DNA of 64,000 nt, from positions 49,564,501-49,628,500 of the forward strand of contig NC_090989.1 of the NCBI RefSeq assembly GCF_041146395.1, written 5' to 3'. The DNA comes from Eulemur rufifrons. Lineage: Eukaryota > Chordata > Mammalia > Primates > Lemuridae. Positions 22,625-36,010 of this stretch are shown here, in pieces (within the stretch, counting starts at the first letter, position 1; each line of letters begins with the position of its first letter). The notes under the pieces were generated by a model. The model saw nothing but the letters and a program-made list of their open reading frames with translations. It ran no database searches and had not been told where the DNA came from. The translations under genes and the position numbers were made by a program.

Positions 22625-22634
22625 GGGGGGGGGG
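22625..22634. repeat. G10 run next to A8
   Basis: Eight A (22615-22622), GC, then ten G (22625-22634). Low-complexity tract at the inner edge of the putative ERV-B 3' LTR. It is purine-rich on the plus strand, so it is in the wrong orientation to be the polypurine tract of a minus-strand provirus. Confidence 0.9.
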
Positions 22635-22699
22635 TCATTGAAATTTTTTCATAGAGTCAGTTATAATTTCCTCCTGTTTAGTTTATTCCTCAATCTTGA

Positions 22700-25600
22700 G
22701 GAATCAGGACATAGATCTATAAGGCTGCTTCCTCCTGAAATGGAATGTAGTTGGGGTATGAGGAAGAATGAAAGTGTTGGACTTGTAACCAAAACTTTTT
22801 AGTATGTGCTGTTGTGTTGCCACCTCTCCCTACCGTAGCAAAGTATATCAAAAGAAGCATCCATCTCCCTCCAGGATCCTTCCAGGGAAATATTGGCCCA
22901 ATGTTCCCCATATGGAATTTCTATCCAAAATTTCCCTAGTCATTCATGAAAATAGTTTTAGGGAGCTAGTTTAATGGGCAAGGGCAACATTTATACTGTT
23001 ATGGACTGAAAGGTGGGTGATAAGAATTTCCAGCAAGCAAATGTCCCCTATTGTCCAGCTGTTTAGATAATCATAGGCTCAAGGGGCTTTTTTTCCACTG
23101 ACCCTACAGACAAAAATATACTCAGAGGGGCACCAACAGTACCTGCTCCTATTTGCCTGCCCTCTGGGAGCTGGTATGTTATCAATTTCCCTAGACCTTG
23201 GGGAAGCATCATTTGCTGACATACTCTTGTACAAATAGGGGTCTGCTGGCTGTCCAGTTGGTGGGAGGGGATTAAGGCCAATTGGTTGGACAATTATCTA
23301 GCTGCTCTTTTGGCCCTCAAGTCCACCATAGACAGTTCTCTGATGTTCCTGGCGGTGCGTGATGGCTACCTCCCTGGGCAGTAAAATGGCTTTTAATAAC
23401 TCAAGAATTTGTATTCTATAATTAATTTTCTTGTTTTCAGAGGTAAGGTACCCTTGTTTCTTCCAAATAGCTTTATAAATATGTACCACCGTAAAGGCAT
23501 CCTTAGAATCAGTCTAGTTAGTACAATTAATTTATCCTTCTGGGCAGATGTCCCAGGAGGTAGGGCTTGTGTCTAATTATCTGTTGGCCAGTAACCACAG
23601 CATAGCCAGCTTTGTGTTGTTCCTGTTTCATAAAGCTGTTTCCATCCATAAAGAGCTCCTCAACTGGGTCCAACAGGGGCTGATCAAGTGAATCTGGGTG
23701 GCTAGATTATACCTGGTCAATAATTCAAATGTAATGATGGACTGGGGAATAAGAATCCGTAGGCACTAAGGTGGCTGGACTTAAGGTGGACGCTACCTTC
23801 AGAATTTTCTTAGGATTATCTAACAAAGTAACCTGATGTTTACCCACCTGGTTAGCTGTTAACCAAAAGCCTCCCTTTTGTTCTAGTAGGGATGACACAT
23901 AATGCATGGTGTGAATAGTCACTGGTGGCTGAGGGTAAACTTTTCAGTTTCCTGTAAAATATCACAAGTAACAGCTACCACTCTCAAACAAGTTGGCCAT
24001 CGTTTTGTTACCACATCCATTTGCTTACAAAAATAAGCTATAGTTGCTATGATCTCCAAAAGTTTGTGTCAATACCCTGGTCCAATTCTTGCCTTTCTTG
24101 AATGAACAAATCAAAAGGCTTATATAAGTCTGTGGGACCCATTGTGTGGACAGCCATTAATTTTTCTTTAATAGTCAAGAAAGACTTGTGGCATTCCCCA
24201 GTCCAAATAACGGGTTCTTTTTCTTCCCCTTTTAAAGCTTTATGGGTTTTGCTATTAGCCTGAAGTTAGGAATCTAAATCCATCAAAAAACCCAGGCACA
24301 CACAGGAATCCTCCCAACTGTTTGTAGGTGGTAATGTTACGTAATGGTGATGGATTCTCAGTCTCCTAGGGATGAAAGTGGGTGCTGTTGCCTTGGTGCA
24401 ATTGTCTCACCTGGGAAGAAGGACAAAGGTGGGCCCCAGGCCCTTATCTTAATTCTGCCCCACATTAATCCTGTCCTAACTGGCTGACATACCTGGGATA
24501 AGAGGGAACACCCTAAAAATCTGGCAATCAGAATTTAGCACACCAACTGCAAAATAATGCAGAGGACTCTAGCCCACAGGACAAGCGGCATAGGTACAAT
24601 AGAGTCCGAGAAGTGACCTAGAACAACCTACTTTCAGAGAGGTTCATGGGAGATCTGTATGCAGAGTAAGACTCAGGTCATATAACTCCCAACGGTCTGA
24701 TCAAACTGGATCCATGGGATATCTGAGCCATGAAGGAGGTCCCAATCCGGACACTATAAAACAAGACTGAGACCATAACCAAGCCCTTTTTTGCTGTCTC
24801 TCTCTCTGCTGAGACAATGGTTCCAGTCATCATCTGTGGTGTATGTATCTTGCTCTGTAAACCTATATGTGGCACATACTCTATAATCCTATGTTTCTCT
24901 CCTCAATAAACCTAATTTTCATGCTTGCCTTACTTTGGTGCATCTGATAGTTTTCAGCCATGAGCACAGCAAGTAGTGACATTTCAGACTGAAACCCGAC
25001 AGTAAGGACTGCTTACTGTTCGATTTACAGCCTCTCTCCAATCTGGAAGGAGGTTCCAAGTTCCAAGAGACAATTCAAATTTCAAGTATTTGACAGTGGG
25101 AAGTGAGATCTGAGCTTTTACTGACACGTTTTATGTCCTTTTTCAGCCAGGAAATTTAATACAATTACCACATGTTGCCTCGATTTAGCTTCTATCTCAC
25201 TGGCTATCAGGATATCATCTATATAGTGCAGTATCATTCCCTCACCCCAAATTATTTCCTTCATATCTCTGATCAAAAATTTTCCAAAGATTTTTAAAGA
25301 GTCCTTTTCCAAAGATTCCAGTGGTACTGAAATTTGTCTTTAGACTTTAAGTCTTCCCATTCAAAAGTAAATGGTTCTTGGAATTTAGAAGCAAGAGGAA
25401 TGCAAAATAAAGCACCTTTGTAAACCTATTACTGAAAACTAGGCAGAATTTCCAGATAAAGTGGTATGGAAGGTGTAAGAATTAGGTACCACAGGAAGAA
25501 TATCCTTCACTATTTGACCTATTGCCCTCAGATCTTGAAGAAACCAGTATTGCTGGATTCCAGGTTTCTTTTCTTTTTTTTGACTGGCAGAATTCGAGTA

Positions 25601-25840
25601 TAATGAGGTGTGTCTGATCTTCCTTCCTCTGATGGCAGGAACTCTATTTTAAAGGTTTTTATTGGTGGGGTCACCTTAGCCAAGAGCCTATCCATTTAGT
25701 CAGTGGGGGTAGTGCCTAGGATTTTAGTTTAGTTCACATTCCCTTCACTTCAGCCAATATTTTCCAGAAGCAGCATTAATGGCGAATTTTTTTGGTACCA
25801 TTTTTGCCAGGATGGTGTGGCTACCAGCCCCAGTTCCAAG
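22700..25840 (-). pseudogene. ERV-B pol remnant: reverse transcriptase and RNase H
   Basis: Read on the minus strand from right to left. About 25830-25330 holds the N-terminal fingers and palm region, including a VVPN-Y motif. The catalytic motif YIDD (the YxDD box of reverse transcriptases) is at 25225-25214 within frame 25312-25118. The thumb region (a KQL-GFL motif) resumes at about 24320 after the inserted LTR. Frames 23922-23725 and 23489-23298 resemble the connection and RNase H parts of gammaretrovirus-like (class I) pol. Frames at 23293-23063 and 22911-22717 may be integrase or env remnants but show no clear motif. Many stops and frameshifts; dead. Confidence 0.75.
24335..25001 (+). 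repeat. Solo LTR nested in ERV-B reverse transcriptase, 4-bp target duplication
   Basis: A 667-bp LTR from TGTTACG to CCCGACA in the plus orientation, flanked on both sides by GTAA (24331-24334 and 25002-25005). CCAAT (24742-24746), TATAAA (24755-24760) and AATAAA (24905-24910) stand in promoter and polyadenylation order, so U3, R and U5 can be assigned. Reverse-transcriptase sequence of ERV-B resumes on each side. The 4-bp duplication fits class I (gammaretrovirus-like) elements. It is younger than ERV-B. The 65-codon minus frame at 24678-24875 is incidental. Confidence 0.85.
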
Positions 25841-25949
25841 GGATTTAAAGTCAAAAGGCTTATAGCCAGTTAAATGTTCCAAGCCAGACAGGAATGGAGG
25901 TAGGCATGCATTTTATCAACCTTTAGAACATTTTAAGCAACTTAAGGAG

Positions 25950-28900
25950 CAAAACAACCAAACACTAAAAGCAAAATTATAAAATTAACTTATTTATATG
26001 CATTGAGTTACTCTCAAACTTGTGGGAATTTGCTATACAAAACATAAGCATTTTGGTCAAACCATTTGAGCTAAAGATTTAGAGACTCTTGTATCAGAAT
26101 TATTTTTTGTAGTTTCTTTAAAGAATTAACAACATTTTAGCCAAAAGGATTATAAGTCCTGCCTAGTTCTGACAATGATAGGAAAAAGGAAGCTTACAGG
26201 TAGCTCAACATTTAGATTATCTAGATTTTGAAGACTTTTGTTAAAGATGTTAAAAAGCTCAGAACGCTTGATTAAATCAGAATCACAGGCTATTGTAAAA
26301 TAATACCAATTTGCTTAACCAAGAGTGAGAATCAACTTAACTTTGTAAAGCTCAGTTTTCCCAAGTAATCAAAAACCTAATAAGACAACATAGGAATTAC
26401 TTTGATAAAACATAAAATCTTTATTTTTTTAGGCCAGTTACAAAGGAGAAAGAAAAACCTTCTTTAGTGCAATTGTTTTTTCTTATGGGAAACCCATAAG
26501 AACTTTAAAGTTAAACCTCATGAAAAGGGTACCAGAATTTATTAGACATAAGAAGACTGTATCCAGGATCATGTGCGAACATTATATTATAAAGGAAATA
26601 GAAAACTAATGCCTTGAGAAAGGGAATACACAACTCTTAGTAACAACATGGAGAATTTTTTGAGAATATTGAACAATTCAGACATATCAAGAAACTAAGA
26701 GGCCGGGCGCGGTGGCTCACTCCTGTAATCCTAGCACTCTGGGAGGCCGAGGTGGGCGGATCGTTTGAGCTCAGGAGTTCGAGACCAGCCTGAGCAAGAG
26801 CGAGACCCCATCTCTACTAAAAATAGAAAGAAATTATATGGACAGCTAAAAATATATATAGAAAAAATTAGCCGGGCATGGTGGTGCATGCCTGTAGTCC
26901 CAGCTACTCGGGAGGCTGAGACAGGAGGATCGCTTGAGCTCAGGAGTTTGAGGTTGCTGTGAGCTAGGCTGACGCCACGGCACTCACTCTAGCCTGGGCA
27001 ACAGAGTGAGACTCTGTCTCAAAAAAAAAAAAAAAAAAAAAGAAACTAAGAGAAAAACCATTGCTTTTAAGATCCTTAAGGTAAACATATTAGTGTTGGA
27101 CTTTAACAGCAGACTTAGAAAAAGAGGAGGAAATAGAGTTACAGGGGCCAATGAAAAAGTTGAAGGAGAGGGTTACCACGTCAGGTCTTCTCAAGGGAAG
27201 GAAAAACTAAAAGCAGTAGGACACAACAAAAGCTGAACTTCTGAGATGTAAATTAGAGAGGTTTCAAAAGGAGCAGATTAAAGAATTAGAATTAAAACTT
27301 CTTGTAATTTTATTAAGAACAACCTAATATTTTAAGAGAACTTTGTTCTTTTAACCTAAAACCTTTTCTTTTAGTTATAGCCAATTTGATCACATGCAAA
27401 CTTCCTTTATAAATTTTATAACTTGCATAGACTATCTATGATATGCTTGAACATTTTCTTTTGCTCTTAATTTTTCCTAAACAACCATTTTACCTTAAGA
27501 CCAAAAATTTAGCATATAATATTTTTCATATGAAGTTATACTTTTTTCCTATTTAACCTTATCAAAATACATATTTATAACTTTCTTCACATCTCTCCTA
27601 TTTACTGTTTTTTTATCTTGTTTTTAAAAAACCTTTAAATAACTTCAAAATTAAATAAAATTTTTCTTTTTAATAAAGAGCAGAATTTTGTCTCTTGTAT
27701 AATTTTTCTATGACAACATATCTTATATATTTATTTTTGCCTCACTTTATATAGAGTATCACATATATTAACCAGAAATTTCAGCTCCCAGAAACCCAAA
27801 CCTTAGTGAAACCTAGGAAGGCAGAAATCTTCAATTGTCTATCAAAAGCATTTCTCATTTACATTTACTAATTTATTTGCTAATTTATTTTAGCAGTTTA
27901 CTTAGATTCTAGTTATCATTTTAAGTTGTTTTCCTGTTAACCATTTTTATAGCCTGTGAATATTACATATACAAACAATTGTGATTAATTGTGCTCTCAA
28001 CAAAGTCATTCAATGTCTAAACAAATTTAATGTCTAAGCATATTGTCATAAACAAAATTTGGGGAAAAGAGAAAGAAAGAATTTTAAAAGATAGACCAAG
28101 AAACAATCACAAAATATAGTTTTAACTATTACCATTAGACTTAAAAAAAAAAAAAACCTGCCAAGATAAAAACATAAGTACTCTAGTAAGACTTGCTATT
28201 CTGCATACTGTAATATCTTTAAGTTATATAAATTCAGTAGAAGTTTTAGAACACATCCTCCTTAAAGATGTTAAATAATTTGATCTTTCTGTAATACCAA
28301 CATCCAGAAATAAAATTTATTGACATGACATCATTTGACTGTACACCACATAAACCTCTAACATCAATCCTTACCATCTCAAATAATGACACAAAGTCAT
28401 AACATATTTGTTACATAAAGATCAAGATCAAGCCATTAGACTAATCTAATTGGTCTCAAAACATTTTTCTATTTAAGTGTAAATTCAGTTACATGTAGTA
28501 CTTCCAAAGAATAAGATTGTTTTGAGATTCTCTTTGTATTCTAAGAATAACCATTTTGTTCATTTTCAAATAAATCACTATACAAAAATTAACAATTAAT
28601 TCAAGAATTTAAAAAAAAAATTTCTGGGCAAAGACTTTTGCAATGGCAACACAATGTACACATAACAGGCTAGCTTGCAACCACTACTCAAAACAACTCA
28701 AGAGTGAGCCAGACCAAAGAGACACTGAAACTTCCAATTTGATTTAAGCTCTTGTAACTACAGCTCCTGGGGCAGCTTTAAATCCCTAACAGTACTGTTA
28801 ATATCAGAAGACAGAAAGAGTGAGTTAGAAACAGATTTTGTGTGTACCTTTCCAAAGAGACCAAAACAATCTTCATAAACTTTGACCGTAAGTTTTTGGA

Positions 28901-29400
28901 TTTGTGCTCTTATTTACTTGATGTTTTATTTATTCTAACTTACTGACACTTATTTTTGTGTAGGCATGTCTACATTTCCACTGAGTAAGAACCTTAAGCA
29001 CATGGATGTTTTTGCCAATCATGCAAAAGATTTAGCTTTTTTATTAAACCAATAATATTTAATTGGTCTTACTTATCAAAAAATCATACAAACACAGGTT
29101 GTTTTATTTTTGCTAGGTTTTGAGTTTTATAACATTTGTGTCAAAACTTGACACCTTCAAATATAAAAATGACCCGAAAATCCAAGCAAAATTTATACTG
29201 ACAACTTTGAAGACATTTTTATTGCTATTTTATCAATTATTTTTAAAAACTAGCTTATTTACAAAGATTACTAAATTCATGTGAACTTTATCTTTGGGTT
29301 TATTTATTTAATTTATGAGAGCTCCTTTTATTTATAAGTCAATTTTGGTAAAACATAGACATATAATACATGTACATACACAAAACACATACACAAGCAC
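25950..29400 (-). other. AT-rich internal tract of ERV-B
   Basis: Noncoding, very AT-rich, 5' of pol. The part at 26260-28400 is homologous to 12660-15100 in ERV-A. It holds an Alu and a 14-base A run near 28143. It occupies the place of gag and the leader, but no gag, matrix or zinc-knuckle motif can be read. Confidence 0.6.
26701..27040 (+). mobile_element. Lemur-type Alu, sense, with 11-bp target-site duplication
   Basis: Starts GGCCGGGCGCGGTGGCTCAC and ends in a 20-base A tail. It has both arms, joined by the lemur-specific segment around GGACAGCTAAAAATATATA. AGAAACTAAGA at 26690-26700 recurs at 27041-27051. Well preserved, hence comparatively young. Frames at 26765-26962 and 27006-27236 begin in it and are not genes. 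Confidence 0.95.
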
Positions 29401-31599
29401 ACATAGTTTCACTAGATTTTTTTCATAACTATAGCCATGAGATCCTCTGTAGTTCCACATAAATCTATGTGCATTATGTTTCCATTCCTTTCTCTCCCTG
29501 TCCAACAGCAGGTATCCCCACATCTTGTGATATTAAACTCTTTTCCACTGTAACACCTGCTGTCTCAGTGTATCGTCTTGTTCTTGATCAGCAGGCAATT
29601 AAACTGCTTGGGTAGTAACACTAGCTTCTCAAAAACCTACATACCAGGATGGTACACGAATAATTTCTATCAAGTTTTCAAGAAACAAATTATTTCTAGA
29701 CCTAACATACTTTTCAGGATGTGATATATAACAGGAATTTCTATCTGAGAACAAGATCTCATGAGTATAATATGGAGCAAGGCACATTTGAAACATTCAT
29801 ACCATCTCCAGGGAAAAGAAGCTCTACCTTCAAAATATTAGGAATCAAAGATGATTTGCTGGTTACATAATTTTTAAATAAAGTTAAGTGTAGAATAAGA
29901 TGCTTCAACATTCCATTTAGCACAATTAACTAGGAATGCTTAAATCTTGTTCTACTTTATCTAATTGGATAGTTATAACCAGTATAAATGGACCTGTTTA
30001 ATTAAGTAGAGGAGAAGAATTAATTTTTGAAAGGGCAACGGTGGCCAAAATAAAAAAGGAAGAACCTAACAGTGAGATACAGGAAGGATAGGAAAGAATG
30101 CAGCAAATTATATCTCTAGACCTAAGGCATTTCCATCAGGATGATTTATCATCTAGCATTCTTGAGTGACTTTATTTAAAATTCAAATTTCCCCTGAAAG
30201 GATAGAGTGAGAGTCACCCTGTTTGGATTATGTCTGTTTGGCCATATTGGGTTATCCCTTGCTTTTACTCTCTTCTCTTACCTTGAATGCACTAGGTGCG
30301 TGCTTGCTGGTAATTCTCTGGTGAAAGAGTTTAGGAGACAGGAAACAACTTAACTCATGCCATGATCCTAGTTACATCTTCACTCAGTAGATTAAAGAGC
30401 ACTGTTTCAAGAATATAGAAAACCTGATTAAAAATAAATGGTATTTTGATTTCCCATTTATGATGATCACTTAGCTTATGGTTACATAGGAAAATCCAGA
30501 GTAAACAAGAGATGTTTAAAGTATTGGATTTTCCTCAGAATGAAGGAATATTATAACTGAAAAATGAAACTATACAAAATGGTGAAAAACATTTAGGGGG
30601 AGTATATGTATGCATAAACATAAAAGAACATTGTGCAGAGCAACAATAACTATGTCATATGAGGATTATGACATTTATAGGTACATAACATGTAGCAAAA
30701 ATAGCTCAAAGAGCAAACATAGGTTAATAGAGTTAAAAATATTATATGTTTTTTTGTATACCCTGTGATAGAGAAAAAATACTAATTTAAGGAAGATTAT
30801 AATAAGTCAAGAATGCATCCTGTAAATGTCTAGGGTAACCTCTGAAGATATAATAAAAGTTAATAGAAGAAGTAAAATGGAATAACAAAAATAATACCTA
30901 CCCACAGATAGCAGTGAAAGAATGATAAAGAAACAGAGACTAGGTGGACTACAGAGAATATATATATATTATATATATATATAAACATATATAAGGGGGT
31001 TTTTGTTTATAAGAAACTATTTTAAATTAAAAAGAAATTTGTGATAAAAAGGTGCAAGAATTGAAAAAGGTATGCTATTGCAAACTGAAGTTACCCAAAA
31101 GATTTTATTGTCAAAACAGATGCATGAAACAGAATTGCTTTACTAGTCAAGACAGATCTTTAACGATATTTTTTAAGGATGTAGGTGATCCAAGGATAAG
31201 AACAGTGAGACAGGTCCAGTTCTAGCAATATAGCTCTCTCAGTCTTTTCTTATCACATTAGCTGTACTCTTGACTTAGTTTAACATACAAGGTCTCTAAC
31301 TGATGTCAAGGATTCATATCACTTACACAGAAGAGAACAATTGCAGTGATAAAACAACTTCATTTTATATGGGATAATTATGTAAATTTTATTATACTCT
31401 ACAGAGAATTATATCTTAACAATCCATAGATTCCAGGATTTTTTTACCATAAGCAAGTCTAGGCAACTACTCATAGCCTCTTAAAAGTATTCCATAGATG
31501 AGGATATTTTCATTAGCAAATATGTTCTTTTGTTTTCCAGTAAGTCTGTTGTTAGCATGTTTAAAAGATTAACCTGTGTTGTTTGGCTGTTTTATTTCC
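29401..31599. other. Unassigned AT-rich sequence
   Basis: No gene. Part of 29500-30400 may still belong to ERV-B's 5' end but I cannot show it. A TA-rich run lies at 30959-30983. L1-like words appear from about 30840 but are too weak to delimit. Confidence 0.4.
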
Positions 31600-32690
31600 C
31601 ATGAACATTCTCCTTTATGAAGAAAGAATGGATTACAAACTTACAGTTTAATATTTCCCTTCCCACAAATACTAATCAAAAGAAAAATAGTGTGTTTGTA
31701 TCAAAGTAGACTTTAAAGCAAGGAATACTAGTAGAGATAAGAGAGATATTTAATATAAATAAAAACTACATTTTTAAGTAATACATAAGCATAATAAATA
31801 TATGTGCAATAAATAATATAACTTCAAAACATATAAACCAAAAATTGATAAACATTCAGAGAGAAAGTAGCTCCTTAATTCTAGTTGGAGATTTTGAAAT
31901 ATATCTCTCAGTAGATGAAGTAATAAATATACAAAAAGACATAAAGACATAGAATTAAAGAACAGTACTAACTTCACCTGACAGATGTATTAAAATACTG
32001 TGCTTACCAACTGATGATTACATATTTTTTCAAGTGAGCAACAAACTTATTTCAAAATAAACCTATAGAAAGAAAAGATGCTCAGAATTTTTAATTATCA
32101 AGATAAATTAAAATTCAATGTCATATCATTATACAGTTTCTAGAATTACTAAAACAAAAGATCAGCAATATCACAGTTAGCAGAGGGTACAAAGTAATCA
32201 GAATTCTCATATTCTGCTGGTGTCGTAATAAAACTGAGTATTCAATAAACGTATCATCCAACAATTCCTCTGTAGAAGTTTACTCAAGAAAAATATAAAC
32301 TTATATTTACTAAAAGTCTAATATGTGCTTGAAATTGAAGAATGCTATTCAAGAATGCTAATGGAAATGTTATTCAAAATAACAAAATTTAAAAAATCTA
32401 ATATCCATTAAAAGGAGGATCAAAAAAAGGAAGAAAAATAGAATACAGCATATACAAGCATTGGAATATTATTCAGCAATTAAAAAAAGGATAAAATACT
32501 GATACGGGTTAGTACATGAATATATCTGAACAATATTTTGTTGAGTAAAAAACAATCATATTTTAAAAAGTAGAACTTATACTCTTCCATTTACATGAAT
32601 TTCAGTAACAGAGAAACAAACCTGTCAGAAAAGTGTTTAGTTCTGGGATTGAAAAGAAGAAAGAAAGGCAAAATAGATGAAAGGATAGAG
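31600..32690 (+). repeat. Old L1M fragment, sense
   Basis: Contains decayed L1 ORF2 endonuclease-region words (AAAGTAGACTTTAAAGCAAG near 31704; AATTCTAGTTGGAGATTTTG near 31877) and, after a jump, the 3' region (TTGGAATATTATTCAGCAAT near 32461, CATTTACATGAATTTCAGTAA near 32588). Heavily mutated; no usable frame. Confidence 0.65.
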
Positions 32691-35600
32691 ATTCCCAACA
32701 TAAAATTGAAATCCTCTATAAAAGATCAAATGAACATCCTGGAAATAAAAAAAAAATATCTAAAATTTAAGAACTCAGGAAATGTTTTTACCACATTCAA
32801 GTTTTAAAAACACAAATAGAAATATGGAAATGTAGGAGAAAAATGAAGAAAATCAAAATGGACAATTATGCAGATTATAGAAATAAATATGGACTATATA
32901 CAAAGTAATAATTGTAACATTTTTTAAAGTTAAAATTATACATAGTAATGAAAGTCTAAAAAGCAATAATGTAGAGGGTGAGAGTTGTGTAAATGGGGTA
33001 TAAAAATTCTAATTTTTCTGCAATATAAGTATAATGGTAAATATATTGATTTCTATTAAAGAAATGAATGGTGAAGAAACTTAAAAGAGTATATAAATAG
33101 CATGTAAATAAAAGAAAAAATAAAATAATAAAACATTGATAAATCTGAAAAGTTAAAAGAAGAAAAAAATAAGCAGATGATCAAGGTAGGAAATCAATGG
33201 TAATATTGAGAAAAAAATGGAAAAAAACCCCAACTTCATAAGTAATTATATTGAATATAAATATACTGCATAAATCCAAGGAAAATATAAAATGGTCAAA
33301 TGGTTAAAAGTGAAAACTTACTTGTATGTTACTTAAAAATATGCATTTTAAATATGTTGGGAAAAGTTAAAGGTAAAAGGATATACATAACATATTATGC
33401 AAAAATTACCTTAAAGAAAGCTAGCATAGCTGTAGTAATAACAAACAAAACATTTAAAGCAAGGAGCACTACTGGACATTATAAGATATTTTTAAACGAT
33501 AAAAGTTTATATTTAACAGGAAACTGCCAAAATTCTAAATCCATATTTACCTAAATAAAGAAAAAAGCTAACAGAAATAAAGGAATAAATAAATTCACTA
33601 CCATAATTTTAGATTTAACAAAAATCTGTAATAACTGTTCTAACAACTATACCATACATCAATAACAATTTTAAATGACAGATCTGGTAATGGAAATTAA
33701 AATAAATGACACATGTAGAACACTACCATAAGTTTGATGGAATTTATAGTCTTTAAAATACACATTTAATATTAACCAAAAACAAGTTTATACTGCTTTT
33801 TAAAGAAAGCCTAAACAAACATCATCAAGATTTTAAACTTTTCATGTCTTCTAACAGCAAAGGGTACAGGTACAACTAAAATATATAATTTTAATTAGAA
33901 AAACATAAAACTGTTCAAAATTAAGCAATATATCTCCAAATCTCAAGGAAGAAATCAATTAAAATTACAAAATACTATGACATTAATGAAAGTAAGTATA
34001 ATATATAAAAGGTTGTGGTTTGCAGCTAAAACAGCAATATAGGAAAATGTATAGTTCCAAATGCATATATTGGGAAAGAAAAATGCTGAAATTCAGTGAT
34101 TTGCCTTCTAACTCACTGAACTATGAAATGAAAAACATCAAACCAATGTTAAAGAATACAGAGGAGAGACAAAGATAAGTGCAGAAATCAAAGAAATTCA
34201 AGACTGATGTAGAGAAATCTCAGCAATTGTAATGAGGACATATAAACAGCTTATAACAATAAATTTGAAAAGTTGACAACTTGGATTAAATGTATAGACA
34301 TTTCAAAATAATTATGTTATCTAAAAAGCAAAAAAAAAATCTTGATAGTCTACTTTCTTTTAAAAAAATGTAATATATTGTTAATAACTTATATCCATAT
34401 ACACACATACAGAAGCCCAAATAGCTTCATTAATTCTTCCAAATGTTTAAGGAAGAAATAACACCAATCTTATATAAAATGCTTCCAGAGAATATCATAA
34501 TGACGAATATTTTGTAACTCCTTTTTCAGTAGGCCAGCATCACTTCCTTACCAGTACTTCACAAAGAAACTAACAACAAAGAAAACTGCAGAACAATCTG
34601 TCATGAACATAGTTGCAAAATTTATTTACAAACTATTAGAATATTTAATCCAATAACATACAAAAATAAAAATTTAAAGTAAGCAAAAATATATATTCAT
34701 AGGTGCTGAAACATAATAATTACATCCCACATGGCTTTAATTTTTGAAAGAAAATGACATGCGAATTCTATGTAAATATATAAGCAAAAAAAAATTAAAA
34801 AACTATGGCAATCATGACAAAGAAAAGACTTTTAATAGTTTATCAGAGTACTGAAACCAATATAAACCTATCATAATTAAGACACTATGGTACTTGTAAA
34901 GGATAGGAAAATGGCAAACTAAACCTATTTTTAGTTTGAAATAGGAAATATTCTTGCAAAAACAGCACACCAGGAAACAAATGTTTGTTTTTTAATAACT
35001 AGCATTTGAATAATTAGATATCTATATAAACAAAATATGACTAACCTTATCTGGCATTGCTTCACGTCATTCATAAAAATTCATTTCTGATGGATTGTAC
35101 CTAAATGTGAAATTTAAACAATAAAGTTTTTTTTAGAAGAGAACGTCTTTATGACCTTGATGTAGAAAAATTCTTAAACGTGACACAAAAGTCACTAACC
35201 ATAAAAGACAAAGTAATATTTATTTATATTGAAATTATGGACCTCTCTTTCCTTAATAGAAAGTAAAAAATGCAACCCATGAAAGAAGAAATATGTTTAC
35301 TACAGGTAGATGGACAGATAGATGATAAATAGAAGATAGATAGATGGATTGATGATATGTAACTAGTTAGATGGACATATGTCTGACAAAAATCTCATAT
35401 CCAGAAAGTACAAAAAACTACTACTCTTAAAGAAAAACAGCCTGTAAGCCCAATAGAAAAAATAGGCAAAGGACTCTCACAGACATTTTAAAAATAGAGT
35501 ATGCAGATTGCCAAAATATCACTAACCTTATCAGTGATCAGGGAATTGCAAATTGTAACTAAAAGGAGGCACACAAACACACACACCCCCCAGATGGATA

Positions 35601-36010
35601 TAAAAATGTGTGTAAAATACGAAACATTGGTGAGAATACGAAAATGTCACAATTTTAATTCACTGTTTTGGGGAATGTAAATTGACACAAGCACTTTGTA
35701 AAACAGTTGAATATTTATAGAACCTGTGTTTTAGCAACTACACTCCTAGGTGCATTCCAACAGATAGTCATATAAGTTGTTTACCACAAAGCATGTGATA
35801 AATTTTTCCTAACAGCAGAATCCATGGCATTTTTAAACTGGAACCTACCCAAATGCCCAAAGACAATAGCATAGAAGAATAAATTGTGCTATATTCACAC
35901 AATAAAATATTTTACAGTTATGAGATTAAATGAAGCATAAGAAAACATGGCAAAAGAAATAAATTATACAAATATAATGTTGAGCAAAATAAGCCAGAAC
36001 AAGAGTGTGA
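32691..36010 (+). repeat. Old L1M element, sense, part 1
   Basis: Sense L1M with ORF2 endonuclease words around 33300-33640 (a second copy of the segment at 31700, so a separate insertion), reverse-transcriptase words around 34430-34680, and a 3' region at 35380-36000 (GGCAAAGGACTCTCACAGAC, CAGTGATCAGGGAATTGCAAA and the 'GAATATTTTACAG' area). (GATA)n-like repeats lie at 35310-35350. The L1 3' untranslated region resumes at 36462 after an LTR-like insertion. Frames here (e.g. 33300-33554) are remnants only. Confidence 0.65.

Larger units (their letters stand above)
22290..29400 (-). mobile_element. Endogenous retrovirus ERV-B, degraded, minus strand
   Basis: A second minus-strand retroviral body. 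Reverse transcriptase and RNase H remnants occupy about 25830-23290 and an AT-rich tract (25950-29400) lies 5' of them; its 26260-28400 part is homologous to the interior of ERV-A. 22290-22610 may be its 3' LTR (it is less AT-rich and has no pol features), but no matching 5' LTR could be found near 29400, so the 5' end is probably truncated or too diverged. A younger LTR (24335-25001) and an Alu (26701-27040) interrupt it. All frames are broken by stops. Confidence 0.7.

Noticed and set aside
22612..22634. A8-GC-G10 tract as a polypurine tract for ERV-B
   Set aside because: It is purine-rich on the plus strand, whereas ERV-B pol is on the minus strand, so the polarity is wrong.
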